Position numbers and translations under genes: made by a program. From Verrucomicrobiota bacterium (GTDB lineage Bacteria; Verrucomicrobiota; Verrucomicrobiia; Verrucomicrobiales; Verrucomicrobiaceae): a DNA stretch of 64,000 nt. The notes under the pieces are model-generated. The model was not told the origin of the DNA. It saw nothing but the letters and a program-made list of their open reading frames with translations, and did no database searches. Shown in pieces: positions 1-7,677 of this stretch. Within the stretch, counting starts at the first letter, position 1, and each line of letters opens with the position of its first letter. The stretch lies in NCBI GenBank assembly GCA_963204975.1, contig CAUJJC010000272.1:1-64000 (forward strand). Direction: 5' to 3'.

Positions 1-1
1 A

Positions 2-172
2 CTGATCGGGGGCACCTACTTCACTCACACCAATCTGACCAAGCCCGCGTGGCAAGGCGTGCTCTTCCAGAAGGGCACCAACAAAGCAGGCTACGGCTAC
101 TTCATGACGACCTCACCCAAAGTGATGGACGGCACCGGCCAGAGCGGCGCGGTCAAACTGCTCGCTAGGTAG
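2..172 (+). CDS. C-terminal end of a large secreted protein (5' truncated by window)
   Basis: An open frame enters from the left edge and stops at TAG 170-172, giving the last 56 residues. The tail has the pattern WQGVLFQKG...GYGYF, which resembles the C-terminal module (FRGVLVQ...ARGFHL) of the partial protein at the right edge of the window. I read both as members of one Verrucomicrobial family of large secreted proteins with repeated beta-rich domains, but the family has no firm name from sequence alone. The gene converges on hipA and the two coding regions overlap by 8 bp. Nothing of the N-terminus, signal peptide or catalytic part is visible, so no function is offered. Confidence 0.7.
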   Translation: MIGGTYFTHTNLTKPAWQGVLFQKGTNKAGYGYFMTTSPKVMDGTGQSGAVKLLAR

Positions 173-1460
173 TTGAGGATTTCGCACACTCCACAGCACG
201 CTGCTGGAGCGCTTGGGCCAGACGCTTCGTGACGTCGTGACGGATACCACCTGCACGCAATTGTTTGTGAACATCGCTAGCAGCATCGGGAATGGATTGG
301 GCGAGATGGCGCAGGCGATCAATGAGGGCTGACTCGTCGTAGCGGAGTTCAGCCGCTGCCTTCCTCCACTCACGAAGCGTCATTTCACGGAGCTTGTATT
401 TGCCTCCGATCTTCATCGCCAGCGTGGCCTGCCGAGGATGAACTTGTTGTGGATAAGGCAGCGCACTGGACAAATCGTAGAGCGGAGCCAGACGCACTCG
501 CCCGCCTGAGCCGATGAGGAAGGCGTAGTTTTTCGCGTGCGCATCGGTGCCCATGACGAGCCAGTTAAAGATGAGCGCATCAACGAAGCGCGCCGCATCT
601 TCGTCGCGTGCTCCAGAATGCCGCCGGATAAGGTTCATGATCTCTGTCGCCGATGGACCGCCTTGGTTCTGATACTTCTGCTGCGGCATCCTTGCCATCG
701 CCTGGCACATATCTTCCTGATGAATACGCAGCACGCGTGCGCCATGACGAAGGCGATCAAAGCGATCAACGATGATGACCGTCACATCACCGAAACGTGT
801 GAGCGTGGAAGTCGCTGAAGCAATGCCCAGTGCACGGCAGAGCGTCATGCAAAAATGCTCGTTCTCGGCGTAGCCATCAAAGTCACCTGTCGGGGGCTTG
901 AAGATGTGAGTGGTGGGCACCGTGCCTGATGGCACGCCCCAGCGGCCACCCTTTGGATCATAATGCAATGCCGTCTTCGGCTGCGCACCCGCCAGACTGA
1001 AATGCCCGCGGTCTGTTCCGGTGCGGCTCGCACTATGATCCCTGAGCAACAAACGCAGGCGCTCCGCAATCTCATCTTCGTTCAGCCACTGAACGCGGCC
1101 CGAACTACGCGCTGCCCGCCACACTTCGATGCGCTCGGGCTTCACCAATTGCACAGCACCCGCGCAGTCCTCGCCTACATGTTCGAGCAACCGAAACACA
1201 TTGCCAGGGGACACATGGAATCGCTCGCCCCAGCGTCTCAGCACTCCGTCATTGTCCGGTAGCAACCCCCAGAGAAACGGTGAAATCACATCATGCGAAT
1301 GTGACTCCGCCGAGAGCGGCATGGACAGCGATAGGGGATACGAGGTTGCATCAGTTCGCCAGCCTTCGTCATACACGAATGTCATGCGATCACGTCGTGG
1401 TTCGCGCACGATGCGCCCCATCAGCCGGTCACTGGTCCAGGCATGGAGTTCTTCGTTCAT
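165..1460 (-). CDS. hipA: HipA-family serine/threonine kinase toxin
   Basis: This 431-residue protein matches the type II toxin HipA, a kinase that in E. coli phosphorylates glutamyl-tRNA synthetase and induces dormancy. Visible landmarks are the SLAGAQPKTAL segment (HipA GxQxK motif), the catalytic stretch FNWLVMGTDAHAKNYAF with the Asp-x-His-x-Lys-Asn pattern, and the metal-binding LAPLYDLSSALPYP. Its length is normal for the family (about 440). The start codon overlaps the stop of the upstream antitoxin gene by ATGA, so translation is coupled and the pair is one operon. The catalytic residues look intact, so the toxin is probably active. The substrate in this organism is unknown. Expression should follow the autoregulated hipB promoter. 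Confidence 0.92.
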   Translation of the reverse strand: MNEELHAWTSDRLMGRIVREPRRDRMTFVYDEGWRTDATSYPLSLSMPLSAESHSHDVISPFLWGLLPDNDGVLRRWGERFHVSPGNVFRLLEHVGEDCAGAVQLVKPERIEVWRAARSSGRVQWLNEDEIAERLRLLLRDHSASRTGTDRGHFSLAGAQPKTALHYDPKGGRWGVPSGTVPTTHIFKPPTGDFDGYAENEHFCMTLCRALGIASATSTLTRFGDVTVIIVDRFDRLRHGARVLRIHQEDMCQAMARMPQQKYQNQGGPSATEIMNLIRRHSGARDEDAARFVDALIFNWLVMGTDAHAKNYAFLIGSGGRVRLAPLYDLSSALPYPQQVHPRQATLAMKIGGKYKLREMTLREWRKAAAELRYDESALIDRLRHLAQSIPDAASDVHKQLRAGGIRHDVTKRLAQALQQRAVECAKSSTT

Positions 1461-1762
1461 CGCTTGATAGGGCCAGTGGCTTCACGGATGATATTGTCGA
1501 TATCGACAAAAGGAATTTCCCGGTAGGAAGTCCCGCTTCTCATGGAGGCTGCCGACTGAAGATCGACCTGCACGGGAACGTCGAGTTCATTCAATGCACG
1601 CAACACGAGCCCTACCTGTGCGGTGTCTTTGCCCTGTTCGAGTTGAACGATCCACAACCGGCTGACGCCAAGGCGCTTGGCGAGATCAGCTTGCGTCCAG
1701 CCCCTTCCCTTGCGCCGGTCGCGCACGAGATTACCGATGTCAGTGGAGGTTCGCAGAATCAT
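1457..1762 (-). CDS. hipB: HipB-like helix-turn-helix antitoxin/repressor
   Basis: A 101-residue protein with an N-terminal Xre/Cro-type HTH: residues about 8-60 include GNLVRDRRKGRGWTQADLAK and LGVSRLWIVQLEQGK. It lies directly upstream of hipA with an ATGA overlap. In characterised systems HipB neutralises HipA and represses the shared promoter. Here an inverted repeat TCGCTA-N11-TAGCGA covers the -10 region and the first transcribed bases, which fits autoregulation. There is no Shine-Dalgarno sequence. The -10 hexamer TATGAT ends six bases before ATG, so the message is probably leaderless. The C-terminal tail (about residues 70-101) is longer than the bare HTH and could carry the HipA-contacting segment. 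Confidence 0.9.
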   Translation of the reverse strand: MILRTSTDIGNLVRDRRKGRGWTQADLAKRLGVSRLWIVQLEQGKDTAQVGLVLRALNELDVPVQVDLQSAASMRSGTSYREIPFVDIDNIIREATGPIKR

Positions 1763-1763
1763 A

Positions 1764-1797
1764 TCGCTATCATACCATGTTAGCGAACGATGACAAT
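1764..1797 (-). promoter_or_regulatory. hipBA promoter with overlapping operator inverted repeat
   Basis: Read on the minus strand, TTGTCA (1796-1791) is followed after 16 bases by TATGAT (1774-1769), then six bases, then the hipB ATG. The inverted repeat TCGCTA (1764-1769) / TAGCGA (1781-1786) overlaps the -10 region. A further TAGCGA lies at 1835-1840. A second inverted pair GAACGA (1785-1790) / TCGTTC (1810-1815) lies just upstream. These are candidate HipB sites. The motifs are seen directly; binding is inferred. Confidence 0.7.
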
Positions 1798-1863
1798 TGC
1801 ATTTTGTAATCGTTCACATACAAATGGCAGATGTTAGCGATCAAATACTTTGTGTAGCTCGCC

Positions 1864-1904
1864 CAAAACAAAACAGCACCATGATCGCGTGGACCATGGT
1901 GCTG
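1864..1904 (-). terminator. Rho-independent terminator after the first DUF1501 gene
   Basis: On the minus strand CAGCACCATG pairs perfectly with CATGGTGCTG across an 11-base loop and is followed by TTTTGTTTTG. It lies 25 bp past the stop of the DUF1501 gene and so ends that two-gene transcript before the hipBA promoter. Confidence 0.85.
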
Positions 1905-1928
1905 TGATTGATCGGTGTGCTGAGTCTT

Positions 1929-3254
1929 CTACGAGAACAGATGCACCAGCGGCTGGCCTTTGTCGGCGACGGTGAAGGGTCGCTTGGTGGGCGAGTAGAT
2001 CACCTGGTCGAGCGGCAAGCCAAGGGCGTAACCAATCGTGGCGTTGATATCGACGGGCGAGACCTTGCCGGACTCCACGCCGGAGCCGTCCTTGGTCGTG
2101 CTACCATACTTTTGTCCGCCCTGGATGCCGCCACCAGCAAGCACGCAAGAAAAGACCGGATAATGGTCGCGGCCCTGGTTCTGATTGATCTTCGGCGTGC
2201 GACCGAACTCGGATGCAACAACGACCATCGTGCTTTCCAGCAAGCCGCGTGATTGCAGATCACTGAGCAGCGTGGCCATGGCTTGGTCGAGTGTGTCGCA
2301 GAGCTTGGGTGTGCTGATGAAATTGGCCACATGCGTGTCCCAACTGCCGAGCGAGACTTCGACGAACCGCACACCGTGCTCAACGAGGCGACGAGCAAGC
2401 AGGCAGCCCTGGCCGAAGCTTTCCTTGCCGTAGGCCTTGCGCAGTTCTTCGGGTTCCTTGGTCAAATCGAAAGCCGTGAGGTCCTCGCTGCGCATGAGAC
2501 GAACAGCGTCGTCATACATGTCGGAGTAAGCCTTCACGTTACGATTCGGATGCGTGCTGACGAACTCGGCATCGAGCGCTTGAGCAATGTCACGACGAAG
2601 GGCAAAGCGATCTTCCGTGACGCCATTTTGTGGCTTCACGTTTTGCAGACCTGCCTCGGGATTGTTCACCATGAGCGGGCCGTGCTTCTTGGCGAAGAAG
2701 CCTGCCCCTGGATGACGGCTGTCATTGCCGACATATACATAGGCAGGCAGCGCAGGATTGCCGGAGCCCTGGAAGAAGCTCAGCCAGGCACCGAGGCCTG
2801 GATGCTTGATCGTGCTGCGCAGCCCGAAGCTGGTGTGCATGAAGTAGTTCGCCTGTTCGTGCGCGGCAGTGTTGGTCGCCACGGCATTGAGGAGGCAAAG
2901 GTGATGACCTTGCTTCGCGAGACGCGGCAGATACTCACTGATCTGCACGCCATCGGCGGACGTGTTGATCGCCTTCGTGGGTCCCATGACCTCTTTGTTG
3001 TCGGGCTTCACATCCCAGGTGTCGAGGTGACTCTGCCCCCCGTTCATGTAGAGGAAGATGACGTTGCGTGCCGTGGCTACCTGCTTCTGCGTAGCTGAGC
3101 CTTCACCCACGGCGAAGGCCTTGCTGCTGAAGAGATGCTCCATGGAGGGCATCAAGCCGACGCCGAGGAGTGATTTCGCAGTCGTCGCCAGAAAGCCGCG
3201 ACGGCTGAGATCGTTGGAGCGCAGATCAGTGGGCAGTGTGTTAAACGCTTTCAT
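1929..3254 (-). CDS. DUF1501 family protein, Tat-exported (pair 1)
   Basis: A 441-residue member of DUF1501, a sulfatase/alkaline-phosphatase-like family abundant in Planctomycetes and Verrucomicrobia. The N-terminus carries a twin-arginine signal (LSRRGFLATTAKSLLG), so folded export by Tat is expected. Family landmarks seen are SHLDTWDVKPDN, GCLLARRLVEHGVRFVEVS, SLGSWDTH and ASEFGRTPKIN. It lies 24 bp downstream of a DUF1549/DUF1553 gene on the same strand, the standard arrangement, so the two proteins probably act together in the periplasm. The biochemical role of the pair is not established; breakdown of sulfated or complex polysaccharides is often suggested but is only inference. A strong terminator follows. 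Confidence 0.9.
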   Translation of the reverse strand: MKAFNTLPTDLRSNDLSRRGFLATTAKSLLGVGLMPSMEHLFSSKAFAVGEGSATQKQVATARNVIFLYMNGGQSHLDTWDVKPDNKEVMGPTKAINTSADGVQISEYLPRLAKQGHHLCLLNAVATNTAAHEQANYFMHTSFGLRSTIKHPGLGAWLSFFQGSGNPALPAYVYVGNDSRHPGAGFFAKKHGPLMVNNPEAGLQNVKPQNGVTEDRFALRRDIAQALDAEFVSTHPNRNVKAYSDMYDDAVRLMRSEDLTAFDLTKEPEELRKAYGKESFGQGCLLARRLVEHGVRFVEVSLGSWDTHVANFISTPKLCDTLDQAMATLLSDLQSRGLLESTMVVVASEFGRTPKINQNQGRDHYPVFSCVLAGGGIQGGQKYGSTTKDGSGVESGKVSPVDINATIGYALGLPLDQVIYSPTKRPFTVADKGQPLVHLFS

Positions 3255-3278
3255 AAATATGGAGGTTGGGGAGGGGTT

Positions 3279-5450
3279 TTAGTCAACGAAGAGGAACCTC
3301 TGCGTGCTGATGGCAGCCATGACGATGTCGTCCCAGATGGTCTTCGATCCGGCGGCAGCATCGAGCTTCTGAAGCAGCATGGCTTGCTCCTTGGCGGTCG
3401 GCTTGCGGCTGTAGAGGCTGAGGAAAAGGGTGTCGATCTTCTCCTGCGGGGTCATGGTCTTGCGCAGGTTCATCGCGAGAGTGGACCAGCCGCTGTTGAG
3501 CTGCGTGAGGAGTGATCCGTTCAGCATCGTGAGCGCCTGGGGCACGGAGGCTTCCTGGCTGGCGTTTTCAATGATGTCGCGATCGCTCTGGCCGAACTCG
3601 CGGAGGAAGTGCCCGCGTGGTGCTGGCGATGGCAGTTCGGAGGCACGGCACCATGTCTGGTGGAGGCCTTTGCGATACTTCTCATAGCTCAGGACTTCCT
3701 TAGGTTTGGTCATGCCGAGGAGCTTCATCTCCGTCTGCAGGGCGGACTGCATCTTGGGATCAATGGGCATGTCCTTGGCGTCCACGCGAGGGTTGTCCAT
3801 GATGTTCATCATCGCCATCTCCATGGGTGCGCCGTTACTGATCTTTTGCAGCTTGGCGAGGAGGGCTGGATTTTTGGACTGCTTGGCGGCTTCATAGAAG
3901 CACTTCGAGATGGTCTCGCGCATCAGGCGCTGGCTGTCATTGAGCTGACGCTGAATCTCTTTGATCTTCTCTTTGTCGTCCTTGGCACGAGCGACTTCGA
4001 GATCTCCGCGGAGTTTGGCGAAGCCTTTGTTTTGTTCCTTCATGGCCACGGCGACGCGCTTGGAGGCATCGAAGAGTAAGGCGGGTTCAGTGCCATCGAG
4101 AATCTCGGCAAGCTGGCGGCGGTTCTCGACTTCCTTGCGCTCGCGCTCGCGGAGCGTCCAGTTGCGTTCATCGGGGTTGGGATTGATCAGCGTAACCACG
4201 GAGTCCCAGATCTGCTCGGCGCTCATGCGGCGGAAGACGGGTCCCTGGAAGAAGTAGGGTGTGCCGGGCTGGAGGTCTTCCTTGGTGCTTTCGCGCTGAT
4301 AGGTTTCGCTGTTGAGCACCATGCGGAGGTAGGCCTTCATGTCATACTTCATGGCGATCATCTGACGGGAGAGGAACTTCATCAGATCGGGATTGGAGGC
4401 GACACTGGAGTCCACCATCTCATCCAGCGGCTCGATCAAGCCCAGGCCCATCACCTTTTTCCACAGGCGATTGGCGATCACGGTGGTGAAGCGCGGATTG
4501 TCGGATGAGGTCATCCATTTGGCATACTCCTGGATGGGATTGGAGTCCTTGGTGAGGGCCACGGGTTTACCAAACATCACAGCGGCCTGAACGACATCCT
4601 TCGGCTTGCCGTCGGTGTATTTGTATTCAGGCGGCAGGCGCAGGGTGCCTTTGTTCTGCACCACTTCCGTGCTTTGCAGAGGGCGGAAGGCATCGGTGAG
4701 CGCGCGGCGCATCATGTCCTGCGTTTCTTTTTCCAGGGACTTGTCTTCGCGAATGAGCTTCTGCGTTTCGTCCATGTTCTTGGACCGATAGTTGGTGCCC
4801 GTCATGTTGTGGGTGAAGGCGGCCATCTTGTAGAATTCCATCTCTGACCAGCGATCGAAGGGATGGTTGTGGCACTGGGCGCATTCAAGACGAGTGCCAA
4901 GGAAGATGCGCACGGTGTTGGACAGGTTGTCCAGCGCCATGCCGCGATCACGCATGTAGTAGCCGATGGCTCCCGTCTTGAAGATCGTGCCCTCGGAAGA
5001 GACCAGTTCACGGCTGAACTGATCATACGGCTTGTTCTCGCGCAGGGACTTGCGGATGAAGTTCAGATACTCCTGAGCGGCGGAGCTGTCGCCGATGCCC
5101 TGGCTCTGCGCGCGGAGCACATCGGCCCAGTAGTTGTAAAAGTGATACACGTAGCCGTCGGAGGCGAGGAGCTTGTCGATGAGCTTCGCTCGCTTGTTCG
5201 CTTCCTTGGAACTGAGGAAGGCTTGGGCTTCTTCAGGTGTGGGGATGCGTCCGGTGACATCCAGATAGACGCGGCGGAGGAAGGTCTCGTCACTCGCGGG
5301 CTTGTTGGCCTTTAGTTTCTCCTTGGCGAGTCCCTTCGCGACAAGCGCGTCGATTTGCTTGGAAGCAGCAGAAGTATCAGCAGCAGAGGCCGTCGTGAGA
5401 GCGAAGGCGGACAAAGCCACCGCAGCAGGTATGAGCAGTAGTTTGTTCAT
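3279..5450 (-). CDS. DUF1549/DUF1553 domain protein (pair 1)
   Basis: This 723-residue exported protein begins with a clear signal peptide (MNKLLLIPAAVALSAFALTT). The DUF1549 region near the N-terminus contains TFLRRVYLDVTGRIPTPEEA and a CxxCH motif in CAQCHNHPFDRW, a possible c-type haem or metal site. The DUF1553 part contains VIANRLWKKVMGLGLIEPLD, followed by a charged coiled-coil-like insert (about residues 440-520) and the closing GHFLREFGQSDRDIIENASQ. It lacks the N-terminal PSCyt1 domain found in the third copy at 47.4 kb. It is first in a two-gene operon with DUF1501. Overall organisation closely matches the 33.7 kb copy, so these two are probably paralogues. Confidence 0.9.
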   Translation of the reverse strand: MNKLLLIPAAVALSAFALTTASAADTSAASKQIDALVAKGLAKEKLKANKPASDETFLRRVYLDVTGRIPTPEEAQAFLSSKEANKRAKLIDKLLASDGYVYHFYNYWADVLRAQSQGIGDSSAAQEYLNFIRKSLRENKPYDQFSRELVSSEGTIFKTGAIGYYMRDRGMALDNLSNTVRIFLGTRLECAQCHNHPFDRWSEMEFYKMAAFTHNMTGTNYRSKNMDETQKLIREDKSLEKETQDMMRRALTDAFRPLQSTEVVQNKGTLRLPPEYKYTDGKPKDVVQAAVMFGKPVALTKDSNPIQEYAKWMTSSDNPRFTTVIANRLWKKVMGLGLIEPLDEMVDSSVASNPDLMKFLSRQMIAMKYDMKAYLRMVLNSETYQRESTKEDLQPGTPYFFQGPVFRRMSAEQIWDSVVTLINPNPDERNWTLRERERKEVENRRQLAEILDGTEPALLFDASKRVAVAMKEQNKGFAKLRGDLEVARAKDDKEKIKEIQRQLNDSQRLMRETISKCFYEAAKQSKNPALLAKLQKISNGAPMEMAMMNIMDNPRVDAKDMPIDPKMQSALQTEMKLLGMTKPKEVLSYEKYRKGLHQTWCRASELPSPAPRGHFLREFGQSDRDIIENASQEASVPQALTMLNGSLLTQLNSGWSTLAMNLRKTMTPQEKIDTLFLSLYSRKPTAKEQAMLLQKLDAAAGSKTIWDDIVMAAISTQRFLFVD

Positions 5451-5568
5451 GCTGCAAAAAACGGACCAGCACGGAACGGCCTTTTGGAAGACCAGCTTAA
5501 ACAGTGCGCGCGAATTGTGGCTAGGTATGCACCGATTGCAGGCTCACCAACCTATGTGAGGGCCTCGA

Positions 5569-6450
5569 ATGCTCACAACCCATGACGCGAAACATTTTAC
5601 AGATGCAAAGCAAACGCTCGCCGCTACCATCGCGCGCGTGATTACCATAGCGACGGCAAGCCAGAAAGGAGGAGTGGGGAAGACCACGCTCTGCATCAAC
5701 CTCGCTTATTCGCTGGCCAGACGTGGGTGGAAGACGCTGCTCATCGACACCGATCCGCAGGGCGCCGTCGGCCTGTCCCTGGCACGCAGCACGCGGGCGA
5801 AGCGCGGCTTCTACGACTTCCTCGGCGGCGCAGCCGCTCTCAATGACGTCATCATCAGCACACGCCTGCCGGAATTCAGCCTCGTGCCCGCCGGGCATTA
5901 CGACGAACTGGCTCGACGCGGCCAAATGACTCCCGATGTCATCTCGATCCGCCTCCGCGATCTGCTGCGCTCCGCCGAACTCGCGGGCATCGAGTGCGTG
6001 ATGTTCGACACGGCTGCCGGGCTGACGGGCATGACGGAGCAAGTGGTAAAGATCGCCGACTGGGCACTCATCCCGCAGCAGTCCGAGCCCCTCGCCGTGC
6101 GCAGCGTGCCACACTTGCTGGAGACGCTTTCACGCTTCCGCTCCGAGGGCGCGGGCGTGAAGGTCGCGGGCATCCTGCTCAGCATGGTGATGAACGATTC
6201 GCCCGTGAGCCTGCAGGTCGCGCGCGAACTCCGCCAGGTGCTGTCGCCCGAGTTGGTTTTCAAAATGAGCGTGCCCCGTCTGCCATCCTTCCTCGACGCA
6301 GCGGCGCAAGGCATCCCGCTCGCTCTGCTCAAAGCGAATCCGCCACCCGAGGCGCTGCTCTTTGATCAGATCGCAGCTGAACTCGAAGAGCGCATCGGGC
6401 TGCTGCGCGAACAAGAACAAGGCTACCGCCATGCAAGTCTCCTGGATTGA
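5569..6450 (+). CDS. ParA/MinD-like P-loop ATPase
   Basis: A 293-residue ParA-family ATPase. The deviant Walker A box is SQKGGVGKTTLCINLA, Walker A' is LLIDTDPQGAVGLS, and Walker B is CVMFDTAAGL. Such ATPases dimerise on ATP and position DNA or protein cargo. No ParB gene or parS-like cluster lies next to it, so chromosome partition is not the obvious role; an 'orphan' ParA that positions another complex is equally likely. The chosen ATG has GAGGG seven bases upstream. A GTG at 5638, just before ITIATASQKGG, is an alternative that would give a family-typical N-terminus. The following proline-rich gene overlaps its 3' end by 20 bp, which implies a joint role. Confidence 0.85.
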   Translation: MLTTHDAKHFTDAKQTLAATIARVITIATASQKGGVGKTTLCINLAYSLARRGWKTLLIDTDPQGAVGLSLARSTRAKRGFYDFLGGAAALNDVIISTRLPEFSLVPAGHYDELARRGQMTPDVISIRLRDLLRSAELAGIECVMFDTAAGLTGMTEQVVKIADWALIPQQSEPLAVRSVPHLLETLSRFRSEGAGVKVAGILLSMVMNDSPVSLQVARELRQVLSPELVFKMSVPRLPSFLDAAAQGIPLALLKANPPPEALLFDQIAAELEERIGLLREQEQGYRHASLLD

Positions 6451-7645
6451 CCCTGATGAAGTCCGAGCCTTGCTCGAGAACATCGAAGGCCCGCGCAAAG
6501 TGGTGGCCGCGAACAACATTGCCTGGGAGGTGCATACCCTGCCGGTCGTCGCGCTCCCGCCCGCGCAGGACAACCTCCTCGATTCTCCGTCAGTCAAAAC
6601 CACGCCCCCGCCACTCCCGCCCGATCTACCGCTGAGCGACGGCTCCAGCGGCCCCCGTGGAGGTGATCTCTGGCGCATCCGTGAAAACCTCCGCAGCCTG
6701 CGCGAGCAAGCGCAGTTCTCGGGCATCCTGCCCAAGTCCGACCCGCCCACGAGCCCCATCGCTGGTGCTTCACCAGAGCCCGAGGCACCCAGCCCGCCGC
6801 CCCTGCCAGAGCCAGCTCCTGTTGCCGCAGCCCCTGTGCCCACCACCATCGAAGAAGATCTGGTGATCCAGCTTGCCGAAGCCATCGAGCAAAGCGCCGC
6901 TCAACCCATCGAGGCCGAAGCAACTCCACCACCCGCGCCTGAAGCCCCCGCGTGGGCCTATCAAACTCTGGCACCAGCACCTGAGCCCAAAATCGAGACC
7001 CCGGCAGTAGAGACGCAATCTCCTACCGAGCAACGCACGCCCACCGCACGTCTGGTGGAAATCGCCTTTTCACCCACGCCGACACTAGGAGAGGAATGCG
7101 AGCCCCTTTTCTCCTCCCATCCGCCGGAGAAAGTCCCAGCGCCTGTGGTTTCCGATGAGGTCCAGACACCTGCGGACGCCTTGGCCTCTCTGCTGAGCCC
7201 TGAAACGAGCCAAGCCCACCCACCGGCAGCGTCTTCACCTTCCAGGCCCGCCTTCACCGTGCCCATGCTCGGCCTCAGCGACCGCCTCAATGCGCTGGCC
7301 CTGTGGACCTGCGAAATGCTAGGCACCCAGGAAGTCCTGCTGGTCGATGATTATGGCGACGTGCTCTGGGGTGGCCATGCACAGACTCCGCTCGTGCTCT
7401 CCGCCATGATGGCCTGGCACGCCGGACAGCGCGCCACGGCAGGCCTTGCCTGCACGGAGCCGCAGCGCATTGACAAGATTCTTTCCAATGGTCGCGCCCT
7501 CACCGTGTTGCCCGCACGCACTCGTTACGGCACCGTCAGCCTGGCCGCGATTCAGAGCACGCCAATGACGCCGGAAGACGAACGTGCTCTCCGCGACGCC
7601 CTCGTATCCGCCGTCGAGGGTCCAGTGGAGCAACCCTCCACTTGA
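6431..7645 (+). CDS. Proline-rich protein with C-terminal roadblock-like domain
   Basis: A 404-residue protein whose ATG at 6431 lies inside the end of the ParA gene. Residues 1-40 (MQVSWIDPDEVRALLENIEG) form a short folded segment. Residues about 50-270 are a low-complexity, proline- and glutamate-rich linker. The last 120 residues (SDRLNALALWTCEMLGTQEV, LVDDYGDVLWGG, RALTVLPARTRYGTVSLAAI) look like a roadblock/LC7-type small-GTPase or ParA regulator fold, by pattern only. Tight coupling with the ATPase suggests it is the partner or regulator of that ATPase. The roadblock assignment is tentative; a structure prediction would settle it. Confidence 0.75.
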   Translation: MQVSWIDPDEVRALLENIEGPRKVVAANNIAWEVHTLPVVALPPAQDNLLDSPSVKTTPPPLPPDLPLSDGSSGPRGGDLWRIRENLRSLREQAQFSGILPKSDPPTSPIAGASPEPEAPSPPPLPEPAPVAAAPVPTTIEEDLVIQLAEAIEQSAAQPIEAEATPPPAPEAPAWAYQTLAPAPEPKIETPAVETQSPTEQRTPTARLVEIAFSPTPTLGEECEPLFSSHPPEKVPAPVVSDEVQTPADALASLLSPETSQAHPPAASSPSRPAFTVPMLGLSDRLNALALWTCEMLGTQEVLLVDDYGDVLWGGHAQTPLVLSAMMAWHAGQRATAGLACTEPQRIDKILSNGRALTVLPARTRYGTVSLAAIQSTPMTPEDERALRDALVSAVEGPVEQPST

Positions 7646-7677
7646 TCACGGCGCGGGTCTCGCCAAGCTCGCGTCCA

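Noticed and set aside
5569..7645. Plasmid or prophage partition locus
   Set aside because: No ParB, parS cluster, replication or phage gene nearby; flanking genes are chromosomal.
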